Below are positions 20,392 through 29,341 of a stretch of 64,000 bases of DNA, piece by piece. The translations under genes and the position numbers were made by a program. How positions within the stretch are numbered: the stretch's first letter is position 1; each line of letters begins with the position of its first letter. Source of the DNA: Pelagibius sp. Alg239-R121 (GTDB lineage: Bacteria > Pseudomonadota > Alphaproteobacteria > Kiloniellales > Kiloniellaceae); assembly GCF_947331435.1 (NCBI RefSeq), contig NZ_CAMZOF010000006.1, positions 372,001 to 436,000 on the forward strand. The letters run 5' to 3'. The notes under the pieces are model-generated. The model saw only the letters and a list, made by a program, of their open reading frames with translations, searched no databases and was not told the DNA's origin.

Positions 20392-21195
20392 ATGATCGAC
20401 GTCGACCGCATTACGAAAATCATCAAAGAAACGGCCGACGAAGAGGTTTTACCTCGTTTTCAGAAGCTTAAAGAGAGCGAGGTCAGCGAAAAGGCGCACG
20501 GCGAAGTCGTGACCATTGCCGACACCGAAACGGAGCGCGTTTTGACCGACCGGCTCTCAGCCGCACTGCCGGGATCGCATGTGGTCGGCGAAGAATCTGT
20601 TTCGGCCGATCCGGCAGTCATGGATTTGTTGGAAGGCCCTGAACCGGTCTGGATCATCGACCCGATCGACGGCACCAGTAACTTTGCGAGCGGAAAGCCC
20701 GTCTTTGCGGTGATGGTTGCTCTGGTGGTGGCAGGAGAAACCCGCAATGGCTGGATTCACGATCCCATCGGCGCACGTAGTCTAACGGCGGAGCAGGGTG
20801 GAGGGGCCTGGATTGGGGCGGAGCGTGTCTCAGTTCGAGACAGCGTACCTGCCTTGGATATGTCCGGTACACTCCATGCCAGTCAATACGCATTGCCCGA
20901 TACGGCGGCCAAGATCAAGGAACGCCGCAGCCGTGTGCAGGCCATCCCCAGCCTGCGCTGCGCCGGGCATGAGTACTTCCGGCTGGCGACGGCTGAGATG
21001 CATTTCTCCCTCTTCACCCGCCTGATGCCCTGGGATCACGTAGCAGGTTGCCTGATTCAGGAAGAGGCGGGCGGTGTCGCTCTCTGTTTCGACGGAACAC
21101 CTTATTCGGCACTCAGACACCGAGAAAAAGGCCTGATGATCGCTCCTTCGCGCGATTCCTGGCAGGATCTCTATCGGACACTTTTATCGGATTGA
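20392..21195 (+). CDS. Inositol monophosphatase family protein
   Basis: A 267-residue lithium-sensitive-type phosphatase of the IMPase/CysQ/HisN superfamily. Metal-binding motifs are GEES (66-69), DPIDGTSNF (90-98) and the C-terminal MPWDHVAGCLIQEEAGG. In alphaproteobacteria members can act on inositol phosphates, histidinol phosphate or 3'-phosphoadenosine phosphates; sequence alone does not decide. It may form an operon with the next two genes (30 bases to the membrane protein). Confidence 0.85.
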   Translation: MIDVDRITKIIKETADEEVLPRFQKLKESEVSEKAHGEVVTIADTETERVLTDRLSAALPGSHVVGEESVSADPAVMDLLEGPEPVWIIDPIDGTSNFASGKPVFAVMVALVVAGETRNGWIHDPIGARSLTAEQGGGAWIGAERVSVRDSVPALDMSGTLHASQYALPDTAAKIKERRSRVQAIPSLRCAGHEYFRLATAEMHFSLFTRLMPWDHVAGCLIQEEAGGVALCFDGTPYSALRHREKGLMIAPSRDSWQDLYRTLLSD

Positions 21196-21225
21196 CGCCA
21201 ATAAAATGCCGGAGACAGCTTGAAC

Positions 21226-21933
21226 ATGAAGGAAAGTCGACCGGTTACGCTACATGATGTCGGCGAAGTCGCCGCGACCACCGGGCGGATACTGACTTTT
21301 CGGCCGGCCGTTCCGGATATCAGGCGACTGGGCTGGCTCTACCTGAGCTTTGGCTTGTTGTCGGCCTGGCTGGTGGGTATTGGCCGTTACTGGGACAATG
21401 AGCGGGCCGAACCTTGGCAGGCGCTCGGGTTAGGGTCGGTCGCCTATGTCTTTGCAATGGCAGCGCTGATTTGGATTTTGCTTTACCCGTTGAAACCCAA
21501 TAACTGGCGCTACCTGAACATCCTAATCTTCGTATCACTGACATCTCCGCCCGCGATCCTCTATGCCATTCCGGTTGAACGCTTTATGTCGCTCGCGAAT
21601 GCGCAGACTATCAACGTCGCATTTCTGGCGGTGGTTGCGCTCTGGCGCGTCGTACTGCTTTGGTTGTTTTTGCGCCGGTCAGCAGGCCTCAGTTATGTCG
21701 ATCTCTTTGTCGGATGTTTTCTGCCGTTAACGCTGGTGGTCACGGTGCTGACGGGACTCAATCTGGAACACGTCGTCTTCAATATTATGAGTGGCCTCGC
21801 TCCGGAGGATGTGTCTGCGAACGACGCGTCCTATGGTGTATTGGTAGCCATCACGACTGTGTCGATACTGGCGCTGCCATTCCTGGCCATCACCTATCTC
21901 GTCCTGATTTGGCTGAAGTTTAAATCGCGATGA
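21226..21933 (+). CDS. Hypothetical six-helix inner-membrane protein
   Basis: A 235-residue integral membrane protein of no family I recognise. A short cytoplasmic N-terminus is followed by about six hydrophobic helices (for instance LYLSFGLLSAWLVGIG, VAYVFAMAALIWILLY and VLVAITTVSILALPFLAITY). The ATG at 21226 is preferred over the TTG at 21220; GGAG sits at 21211-21214. Its stop overlaps the start of the radical SAM gene by 4 bases (ATGA), so the two are probably made together and the protein may be a membrane partner of that enzyme (inference). Confidence 0.7.
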   Translation: MKESRPVTLHDVGEVAATTGRILTFRPAVPDIRRLGWLYLSFGLLSAWLVGIGRYWDNERAEPWQALGLGSVAYVFAMAALIWILLYPLKPNNWRYLNILIFVSLTSPPAILYAIPVERFMSLANAQTINVAFLAVVALWRVVLLWLFLRRSAGLSYVDLFVGCFLPLTLVVTVLTGLNLEHVVFNIMSGLAPEDVSANDASYGVLVAITTVSILALPFLAITYLVLIWLKFKSR

Positions 21934-23252
21934 GACTCGGGCTGATCGCGATGAGCGGCGTACGTGCCCAGAACACCGAACTCAACAGGCTCGGCCTGAC
22001 CCTGCCGGGATTTGTCGAGCGAAACAGGGTTATTGCCTCGCTGCCGAGCCTCTCGCTGCTCACCCTTGCCGGCATGACTCCGTCAGACTTCGAGGTGACG
22101 TACTTTGAAGTCCCTGATCTGGCGTTGTTGGAGAACTTACCCGGCACCTTCGACTGCGTTGCGATTGCGAGTTACAGCGCGCAGATAAAGGACGCATACC
22201 AGTTGGCCCTACGTTACCGGCAGGCTGGAACCAAGGTCATTCTCGGCGGATTGCATGTTACGGCACGCCCGAGAGAAGCCGCAAAGTACGCAGATTCACT
22301 CGTGCTTGGGGAAGCTGAGCCAGTTTGGCCACGTGTCCTGGCGGATCTTAAAACGACGCACCTGCAGCCGGTCTACGATGCCCGCGGGACGCAGTTCGAT
22401 CTGCAAAAAGCACCGATGCCCCGTTTCGATCTCCTGAATCCGGCGCGCTATAACCGCATCACGGTTCAGACCCAGCGTGGCTGTCCCCTGTCTTGCGAGT
22501 TCTGCGCCTCCTCAATCCGCATTTCGCCCAAATTCAAAACCAAACCGGTGGAAAAGGTCATTGCGGAGATCCGACGGATCAAATCGGTTTGGCCCAAGCC
22601 TTTCATCGAGTTCGCAGATGACAATACCTTCGCCAGCAAGGCGCACGGCAAGCGCCTCGTCGGCGAGGTGGCTAAGGAGAACATTCGCTGGTTTACGGAA
22701 ACGGACGTTTCCGTCGCAGACGACGATGAGCTGCTTGCTATGCTCGCGGATTCCGGATGTGCACAGCTTCTGATCGGTCTGGAGGCGCCTGATGTGGCAT
22801 CGCTGAACGGCCTGGAAACCAAGACCAATTGGAAAGCCGGTCGCGCTGAGCGTTATCTCGAAGCCATCGAAAAAATTCAACGCCATGGTATCACGGTCAA
22901 CGGCTGCTTCATCCTGGGCCTGGACGGACAGGGACCGGAGAGCTTCGACGCGGTGCGCGATTTTGTCCGTGAATCTGCGCTCTATGACGTTCAGGTAACG
23001 CTGCAGACGCCCTTTCCCGGTACGCCGCTCTATGAGCGCCTGATGCGCGAAGGCCGGCTATTGGCCGAAGACGACTGGGACAAATGTACGCTGTTCGACG
23101 CCATGTTCAAACCTGACGGGATGAGTGTTGAGGCACTGGAGACCGGATTTAAGGGGCTGGTCGAGGATCTCTACAGCGAGGAGTTCACGCAGTGGAGGCG
23201 GGGGCAGTTTCGCCGCGCGACACAGACAAAGGATCCTTCAGCCGGTCATTGA
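21930..23252 (+). CDS. B12-binding-domain radical SAM protein
   Basis: A 440-residue enzyme with an N-terminal cobalamin-binding-like domain (about 55-150, including ILGGLHVTARP) and a radical SAM core. The [4Fe-4S] cluster motif CxxxCxxC is C185-C189-C192 in QRGCPLSCEFCA; a later GCFILGLDGQ strand is usual in the core. Such proteins methylate or rearrange unreactive carbons, for example in lipid, hopanoid or cofactor modification. The substrate is not predictable. Coupling to the upstream membrane protein hints at a membrane lipid substrate, which is inference. Confidence 0.85.
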   Translation: MRLGLIAMSGVRAQNTELNRLGLTLPGFVERNRVIASLPSLSLLTLAGMTPSDFEVTYFEVPDLALLENLPGTFDCVAIASYSAQIKDAYQLALRYRQAGTKVILGGLHVTARPREAAKYADSLVLGEAEPVWPRVLADLKTTHLQPVYDARGTQFDLQKAPMPRFDLLNPARYNRITVQTQRGCPLSCEFCASSIRISPKFKTKPVEKVIAEIRRIKSVWPKPFIEFADDNTFASKAHGKRLVGEVAKENIRWFTETDVSVADDDELLAMLADSGCAQLLIGLEAPDVASLNGLETKTNWKAGRAERYLEAIEKIQRHGITVNGCFILGLDGQGPESFDAVRDFVRESALYDVQVTLQTPFPGTPLYERLMREGRLLAEDDWDKCTLFDAMFKPDGMSVEALETGFKGLVEDLYSEEFTQWRRGQFRRATQTKDPSAGH

Positions 23253-23360
23253 GAGACTGTTGGCGACCACTCCATTCGGATTTCCCGCGGCAATGGCAGG
23301 CTTTAGCTGGATCTGCGATATCGTGGAAACCGCGGAGGCGTACACACGCAAATCTTAGTA

Positions 23361-23885
23361 TTAGGTTTGGCCGCGCGGTCCGGTTTTCAGGCTTTCCTGA
23401 TTCGAATGGTTTCGATGTCTGCCGTCGATCCCGACAATTCTCGACGACCCGTCTTTTCCAACGCCCGGTTTGACGTTCGACATCTTTTCGAAGCTGGGCA
23501 GCGTCGGATCCAGGTGGTCCCAGGATACGGCGCTGCTGGTGTAAATCACGCGGTCCGGCCTGGCAATTTCGGGGTCGTCCATCGAGGACGTGCGAATCAC
23601 AACAAGGCCTTTCAGGCCGTCGCGTGTGTGATAGATGGCGCTGCCGCACTTGGGGCAGAAGAACCGGTTGATGCGGTTTCCGCTGTCTGCTGTGCAGGCA
23701 AATTCGCTGACGTTCCCCGTCAATTCGAAGGAGTCCGCGGGAATAACGCTATGGGTGGCATGCCCGGTACCGCCGATTTTGCGGCAATCGCGGCAGCAGC
23801 AGTGAACGGTCGTGATGAGTTCTGAAGAAGAGCTGTAGCGCACAGCCTCGCAGAGGCAACCACCCTCGAAAACGATATCCATCAT
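23361..23885 (-). CDS. GFA/CENP-V family zinc protein
   Basis: A 174-residue protein of the glutathione-dependent formaldehyde-activating (GFA/CENP-V) fold. Zinc-ligand cysteines are seen at C10-C12 (GGCLC), C29-C34 (HCCCRDC) and C77-C80 (FFCPKC). Authentic Gfa condenses formaldehyde with glutathione, but most family members have unknown function. Single gene, convergent with the radical SAM gene. Confidence 0.85.
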   Translation of the reverse strand: MMDIVFEGGCLCEAVRYSSSSELITTVHCCCRDCRKIGGTGHATHSVIPADSFELTGNVSEFACTADSGNRINRFFCPKCGSAIYHTRDGLKGLVVIRTSSMDDPEIARPDRVIYTSSAVSWDHLDPTLPSFEKMSNVKPGVGKDGSSRIVGIDGRHRNHSNQESLKTGPRGQT

Positions 23886-23945
23886 CGGGATCCTTTCTTC
23901 ATCAGCTAAATCAGAGATGCCGCCATCCGCAGGCAGGAAAAGCCT

Positions 23946-24638
23946 TTACCCTAAGGCGAAGTCCATCGCGGCGCGGGCATGGATTTCGGTGGTGTCGAAG
24001 GCGGGAATCTCGAAATCGTCGGCTTTGACCAGCAGACCCACTTCGGTGCAGCCGAAGATCACGCTGTCGGCGCCGGCCTGATGTTCCTGCTCCACGACCC
24101 GAAGATAAGCGTTCTTGGAGTCGGGCGAGATAATGCCCTGACAGAGCTCGTCGTATATGACGTCGTGGATGATTGTGCGGCCATGATCATCCGGCACTCT
24201 GACCGTGATGCCGTGTCGTTCGGCCAGACGTCCCTTGTAGAAATCCTGTTCCATGGTGTAGCGGGTGGCGAGCAGGAGAGGGTGCTCTACCCCGGAATCC
24301 TTGAGCGCCGAGGCGGTGGTGTCGGCGATATGGATCAGTGGGATCCCGACGGCGTCCTGCACCTCCTGCGCCATCTTGTGCATAGTGTTGGTGCAGATAA
24401 CCACACAGGCCGCGCCGCCTTTTTCGACGCTCCGGGCGGCGCCAATCATCCGCTCGCTGGCCTTGTCCCAATCGCCCGCCGCCTGCAGGGCCTCGATCTC
24501 GCCGAAGTCGAAGGACCACATCAGGATCTCGGCCGAATGCAGTCCACCAAGCGCCTCGCGCGCCATGCGGTTCAGCAGCTGGTAATAGATGACCGTGCTT
24601 TCCCAGCTCATACCGCCGATCAGACCGATTGTTTTCAT
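23946..24638 (-). CDS. Aspartate/glutamate racemase family protein
   Basis: A 230-residue cofactor-independent racemase-fold protein, similar in length and pattern to YgeA-type amino-acid racemases. The two catalytic cysteines are C82 in VICTNTMHK and C197 in IFGCTEVGLL, and the N-terminal GLIGGMSWEST is characteristic. Reaction predicted: racemisation of aspartate, glutamate or a related amino acid. It lies 71 bases downstream of mazG on the same strand. Confidence 0.88.
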   Translation of the reverse strand: MKTIGLIGGMSWESTVIYYQLLNRMAREALGGLHSAEILMWSFDFGEIEALQAAGDWDKASERMIGAARSVEKGGAACVVICTNTMHKMAQEVQDAVGIPLIHIADTTASALKDSGVEHPLLLATRYTMEQDFYKGRLAERHGITVRVPDDHGRTIIHDVIYDELCQGIISPDSKNAYLRVVEQEHQAGADSVIFGCTEVGLLVKADDFEIPAFDTTEIHARAAMDFALG

Positions 24639-24709
24639 ATGGCGCTCTTACAGTGAAAGGGTAGGCAGCCGGTGGGCGGCCAATCCGATGGGCGGTCGTC
24701 AAAAACCGG

Positions 24710-25555
24710 TCAGTGCCGCTCCGTGTCTTTGGCGGCCTGCCAGTGGCTTTCCATCTGCTCCAGTGAAGCTTCGCTGGTTTCAATGCCCTGGTCGGCCAGG
24801 CGTTGTTCGACCCAGCGAAATCGCCGTTCGAACTTGGCATTGGTGCCGCGCAAGGCTGCTTCGGGTTCGATATTCAGGTGCCGCGCCAGATTGGCCAGGG
24901 CGAAGAGTGTGTCGCCCAACTCATCGGCCAGCCGTGCCTGCCTTTCGGCGTTCTGGAGAGACGTGGCTGACGCGGCGCCTGCGTCCATGACTTCCCGCAG
25001 TTCGCCGATTTCCTCTTCAATTTTATCCAGAACCTGCCGGGCTTCCGGCCAGTCAAAACCGACACGCGCGGCACGCTTTTGCAGCTTTAGTGCCCGGGTC
25101 AGGCCGGGCAGGCCGACTGTGACACCCTCAAGGGCCGAAACGGCCGCTCCGTTTGCCTTTGCAGCACGCTCTTCGGCTTTCTGTTTCTCCCATGAAACCG
25201 TCTGTGTCGCCGCGTCGCGCTCGCTCTCGGACCCGAATACATGCGGGTGCCGCCGGACCATCTTGTCGCTGATGGCGGTCGCGACATCATTGAAATCAAA
25301 GACGCCCTGTTCCCCCGCCATCTGAGAATGAAAGACGACCTGAAGCAGCAGATCGCCCAATTCGTCCTTCAGGGCAGCCATGTCGCCTTGTTCAATGGCT
25401 TCGGCAACTTCGTAGGCTTCTTCAATGGTATAGGGCGCAATCGAGGAGAAGGTCTGTTCGATGTCCCAGGGGCAGCCGCCGTTGCGGTCGCGCAGACGGG
25501 ACATAACCTCGAGCAGGCGTTCAATCTGATGGGGTGTTTCTGTATCTCGGCTCAT
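24710..25555 (-). CDS. mazG: Nucleoside triphosphate pyrophosphohydrolase MazG
   Basis: An approximately 281-residue protein with two MazG all-alpha domains; hydrolyses NTPs and dNTPs to monophosphates, cleaning aberrant nucleotides. The first domain shows LRDRNGGCPWDIEQTFSS and the EEAYEV plus DELGDLLLQ metal motifs; the second repeats EIGELREVM and ADELGDTLFALANL. An ATG five codons upstream (25570) is also possible; neither has a clear ribosome-binding sequence, and the start MSRDTE fits the family better. Confidence 0.92.
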   Translation of the reverse strand: MSRDTETPHQIERLLEVMSRLRDRNGGCPWDIEQTFSSIAPYTIEEAYEVAEAIEQGDMAALKDELGDLLLQVVFHSQMAGEQGVFDFNDVATAISDKMVRRHPHVFGSESERDAATQTVSWEKQKAEERAAKANGAAVSALEGVTVGLPGLTRALKLQKRAARVGFDWPEARQVLDKIEEEIGELREVMDAGAASATSLQNAERQARLADELGDTLFALANLARHLNIEPEAALRGTNAKFERRFRWVEQRLADQGIETSEASLEQMESHWQAAKDTERH

Positions 25556-25570
25556 GACGCCGAGGAGCAT

Positions 25571-25945
25571 ATCTCAAAGGCGATGCAGGGCAAGACCGGT
25601 GTGATGACTCTGCCGCGTGATTTCTCCTGGAGTCTGCTGTGAAGTCCGCCATGTTTCGCCGTCGGTCGTCGGGAACAGATGGCGTATCAGGCTTTAAGGG
25701 CAGGTTTGGGTGGAACTTGTCGACGGGCTTTACATGTTTTGCGTCATTTCGATGCTCATGACGGAAGAACTGAGTGTGAAAGCATCTAAACCATAAGTAT
25801 ATGTTCTCGTAATTAAGTATAAATACTCAAAAAATATAATAATACACAATAATAATAGTCGAAAAAATTTACATAATAATTAATTAGTACAATAATATAT
25901 TCAATAAGGTGTTATTCTATAAGGAACATTTTCGATGATGTTTTG
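25571..25945. other. Long AT-rich upstream region of the PEP-CTERM gene
   Basis: No gene is seen. From about 25780 to 25920 the sequence is almost entirely A and T, with runs such as AATAATAATA, in sharp contrast to the flanking GC-rich genes. Such DNA is likely curved and is what one expects between an activator site and a sigma-54 promoter, but no specific activator site was identified. Confidence 0.5.
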
Positions 25946-25961
25946 TGGCATCTAAATTGCA
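25946..25961 (+). promoter_or_regulatory. Sigma-54 (-24/-12) promoter
   Basis: TGGCA (25946-25950) and TTGCA (25957-25961) hold the GG and GC dinucleotides exactly 10 bases apart, as required for RpoN promoters (TGGCAC-N5-TTGCA, with one mismatch at the last position of the first block). It predicts a start near 25972 and a leader of about 95 bases to the PEP-CTERM gene. Sigma-54 promoters before PEP-CTERM genes are described in PrsK/PrsR-containing bacteria. Confidence 0.65.
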
Positions 25962-26065
25962 TTTCAAAATCTTGCAGTAATAACGATCTCAGGGTTTCGA
26001 ATTTCGGGAGAAATACGATCCTGTACGAGGAAAGATCACGGCGAAAGAAGATCAAGGGGAAGGCA

Positions 26066-27322
26066 ATGAAATTTAATAGTTTACACGGCTGGCAGAAATC
26101 AAACGTGCTGGTCGCTGCTGGCTTAGTCGCAGTTTCGATCATGTCGGCATCCGAAGCCGGCGCAGCGCCGGTGGTGTACCAGTTCAATGGTCATCTTACG
26201 TCAGTCGACGCGGATTTCGGTGCTCAGCTAGGTGTTAATCTGGGGATGGATTGGTCGGCATCCTACGTCTCGAATGGTCCATTGGCCTTTCCAGGCAGCG
26301 GCGGACAGCAACTGTCATTCGACGGTCCCTTCACGGTGACCGTGGGTTCGGTGACTTGGTCTCAACCGGCTCCCGGGCCCTCGACCAACTTTTTGAACGA
26401 TTTTGGTGTAATCGGCGATTCTTTGAATTTCGGTAGCTCTTTCGCTAAGGACACGCTCAATCCGAAGCTTCAATACACAAAAAACGTGGCCTGCGGCCTT
26501 AACGGAGCCTTCATCTGTCCGCAAAAGTTCCGCGTCAGTTCGGGGAACGTTATCCTGCAGAGCGCAGATGATGCGATCAACAGTTTGACACCTGGTCAGT
26601 CGGTCGATGTTTCCGGTTTCGAGACGAAAAACGAGCTGAGAATCAGATATATCAACAACAGCAATATCTTCCAGAGCTCATTTCCCGTCCTGGGGGTCGT
26701 CGACCACTTCAGCGTGTTCTCGACTCAGTCCATTATCCAAAACTTTCAGACCTTGGGTGAACTCCCTCAGACGGATATTCCGTTGTTGTTCGAACTGCCG
26801 GACAACGTGCCGACCACGCCTGGCGAAGCCTATAGTTTCGCATCGACGTCAGTGGTTGCAGGCCAGGCGATTGTGTTCGACCCGGAGGTTGCCACGGGAT
26901 ACGAATTCGAAATCGGAAATCCGGAAAACGGGATTTTTTTTGAAACGCTGCTTGTTCCAGGCTTGGGTGGAGACGGTGAATTCGATCTGATCGTCTTCGA
27001 CGACCTGGGTGATGAGTTCCATTTCGATCTTCTGGCGAACGAACTCTTCGACTTCACCACCATGCTGAATTTCGACGTCACCCGGTTTCTGATTGAAGGC
27101 ATTGACGCTGCTCTCGGCCTTAACCCTTTGAATACCAGCGCCTTTCCGGCTGTCATTAGCTTTACTGGAAGCGGCAATGTCGATTTGACGCAAACGCCTT
27201 TGCTGACAAACACGGGTGGTGGTGGAACACCGACAGCCAGCGTTCCCGAGCCTGGAACCCTTGCGCTGTTCGGTCTGGGGCTTGCTGGGTTTGTCTTTGC
27301 GCGGCGGCGTCAAAGCATCTGA
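26066..27322 (+). CDS. PEP-CTERM sorting-signal exoprotein
   Basis: A 418-residue secreted protein. An N-terminal signal peptide ends near ASEAGA (about residue 31). The C-terminus has the PEP-CTERM tripartite signal: VPEPGT, the hydrophobic helix LALFGLGLAGFVF and a basic tail RRR. This signal is processed by exosortase (EpsH-type), normally with extracellular polysaccharide production; no exosortase gene is in the window. The body is rich in Gly, Ser, Asn and Phe and matches no family I know. The ATG at 26066 follows GGGGAAGG; a longer upstream frame lacks this and would hide the signal peptide. Transcribed from the sigma-54 site at 25946. Confidence 0.85.
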   Translation: MKFNSLHGWQKSNVLVAAGLVAVSIMSASEAGAAPVVYQFNGHLTSVDADFGAQLGVNLGMDWSASYVSNGPLAFPGSGGQQLSFDGPFTVTVGSVTWSQPAPGPSTNFLNDFGVIGDSLNFGSSFAKDTLNPKLQYTKNVACGLNGAFICPQKFRVSSGNVILQSADDAINSLTPGQSVDVSGFETKNELRIRYINNSNIFQSSFPVLGVVDHFSVFSTQSIIQNFQTLGELPQTDIPLLFELPDNVPTTPGEAYSFASTSVVAGQAIVFDPEVATGYEFEIGNPENGIFFETLLVPGLGGDGEFDLIVFDDLGDEFHFDLLANELFDFTTMLNFDVTRFLIEGIDAALGLNPLNTSAFPAVISFTGSGNVDLTQTPLLTNTGGGGTPTASVPEPGTLALFGLGLAGFVFARRRQSI

Positions 27323-27499
27323 AATCCCAGTAGGAACTCTTAACGGGCGACTGGGCGTTCTTCGAGTGCGATCGTTTCTACCGAACCAGTGAAAACGATC
27401 TGCCCTCGGGAACGCCCGGTTCGCTTGACCTGACGCGGTTTCTTGGGACAGGCTGCGCGGTGTGCACTGGATCGTTGTTAAATTTCGGCTGAGGGAAGC

Positions 27500-29341
27500 G
27501 TGACGCGAATCGTTGCCAAGAAACTCTTCCTGGCCGTTTTGATGGCGGGTGTATTCGCCCTCTCCATGCCTGGGCGTGCGGCGCAGGCTCCGGCCACGGC
27601 TTATTGGGTGGATGAAAGCGTTTCCGCCGAATTTGCCCAGGTGTCAGCGGCCGCTTTTCAGTCTCAATTCCGGCCCGTGGATAAGCCACTCAACTTCGGC
27701 CTGACACAATCGGCAATTTGGTTGCGCGTCGATCTGATGAACGTCGTGTTGGCCGAAGAGGGCGCATTGTTTGAAATCGGTCGGCCCTTTACAGATCAGA
27801 TCGACGTCTATTTTCTCGACGTGGAAGGCGGGTTGATCGAGCGTCAGCTTGGTGGCGATATGCGGCGCTTCGACCAGCGGCCGCTGCCGCATGCCAAGAA
27901 CCTCTTTCCGATACCGCTGAGTACGCGCGCTGCGACGGCTTTCATCCGGGTAAAATCCGAAGGCTCCATGGCTGTAAGCGTGAAGCTGCGGGCAACGCAA
28001 AGAGTCCTCAGTGATGATTCCGGCCGCCAGCTCGCCTTTGGATTGTTCTTCGGTATCATGCTGGCGATTATCCTGAACAACAGCTTTATCTGTGCCGCGC
28101 TCAGGGATGTTAGCTATCTGTATAACGTCTGCTATCTCATAACGGTCTCACTGCTGATCATGACTCTCAACGGCCAGGCAGGCATGTGGTTCTGGCCTGA
28201 GTCCGAAGGCATAACGAACACCCTTGCCTGCTTCTTCTTCGGAAGTGTCATTGCCGTCGGTGCGCAGTTTATAAGGCACTTTATCCAGACCTTTGCCACC
28301 GCGCCCAAATTCGACCTTCATCTAAAGTTTATTGCGGGTTTGGGCGCTGTCTTGGCGCTCGGCTGCGGCCTTATCCCTTACCGCATAGCAATTTCCACGC
28401 TGACCCTCGCAGCGCTTTATCTTCTGATCGCCGGATTCATAACCACTGTCGTCGCATATCGCTCCGGCTATAAGCCCGCGCGCTTTCTGATTTTGGGGAT
28501 GTGTATGGTGGTTCCCGGTGGGTTTGTTCTCGTGGGACGGAGCTACGGCGTCCTTGAAGACAGTCTCCTGACTGAGTTCCTGGTCGAATTTTTGCTCGCC
28601 ACTGAGGCGGTGCTGCTCGCTTTCGCACTGGCCGACCGGATCAAGCTGATCGAGGACGCGAAGCAGCGCGCCCAGTTCGCGGTGGCGGAGGCACGTGACA
28701 CCTTTACCCGTCGTTTGATCACGGCGCAGGAAGCTGATCGGAAGCGCATTGCCGGCGAATTGCACGATTCGATCGGTCAGACGTTGCTTTATATTCGTAA
28801 CCAGTTACGCAGGCTGCGCGGGAAATCGGAGGCTGCGGCCGGTCTCGACGAGATTACGGCCGTCGCGGGCGATTCTATCGACGAGGTTCGTGCGATCGCA
28901 CAGGACTTGCATCCCCATCAGTTGGAGCGACTGGGGTTGAAAACGGGGCTTGAGGATCTCATCCAAAAGCTGGGGATGAGTGGCGGGCTCAAGACGGTGG
29001 TCGAAATCGACCAGGCCGCGGATGATCTGCCTGCAAGCAGACAGATCACCCTGTACCGTCTCGTCCAGGAAGCGCTCAACAATACACTGAAGCATGCCGA
29101 GGCGGCGACCTGCGAGCTGGCGCTTAAAATCGAATCAGGCGCTTGCGAGCTGACCATCGGCGACGATGGCAAGGGGCTGGACTGGGATGAGGCGGTTGCA
29201 ACCGGGCACTTCGGACTTGCGAACATGCAGGAACGAATACGTCTCGTCGGCGGCACGCTCAGGCACAATGGCGGACCGGGCAGGGGCACGCAGCTTGTCA
29301 TTACCTTGTTCGCGGAAGAAGGGCCTTATGAGACGAATTAA
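27500..29341 (+). CDS. 7TMR-DISM sensor histidine kinase (NarL/DegS-like)
   Basis: A 613-residue membrane kinase. After a signal peptide comes an extracytoplasmic DISM-type beta domain (about 30-170) that in relatives may bind carbohydrates, then seven hydrophobic helices (about 175-385), a short coiled coil, and a HisKA_3 dimerisation domain with the phospho-His H422 in AGELHDSIGQTLLYI. An HATPase domain (DDGKGL, FGLANMQERIRLVGG) ends the protein. It starts at GTG after GAGGGAAG. It overlaps the LuxR-type regulator gene by 14 bases, its clear partner. The signal sensed is unknown. Confidence 0.9.
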   Translation: MTRIVAKKLFLAVLMAGVFALSMPGRAAQAPATAYWVDESVSAEFAQVSAAAFQSQFRPVDKPLNFGLTQSAIWLRVDLMNVVLAEEGALFEIGRPFTDQIDVYFLDVEGGLIERQLGGDMRRFDQRPLPHAKNLFPIPLSTRAATAFIRVKSEGSMAVSVKLRATQRVLSDDSGRQLAFGLFFGIMLAIILNNSFICAALRDVSYLYNVCYLITVSLLIMTLNGQAGMWFWPESEGITNTLACFFFGSVIAVGAQFIRHFIQTFATAPKFDLHLKFIAGLGAVLALGCGLIPYRIAISTLTLAALYLLIAGFITTVVAYRSGYKPARFLILGMCMVVPGGFVLVGRSYGVLEDSLLTEFLVEFLLATEAVLLAFALADRIKLIEDAKQRAQFAVAEARDTFTRRLITAQEADRKRIAGELHDSIGQTLLYIRNQLRRLRGKSEAAAGLDEITAVAGDSIDEVRAIAQDLHPHQLERLGLKTGLEDLIQKLGMSGGLKTVVEIDQAADDLPASRQITLYRLVQEALNNTLKHAEAATCELALKIESGACELTIGDDGKGLDWDEAVATGHFGLANMQERIRLVGGTLRHNGGPGRGTQLVITLFAEEGPYETN

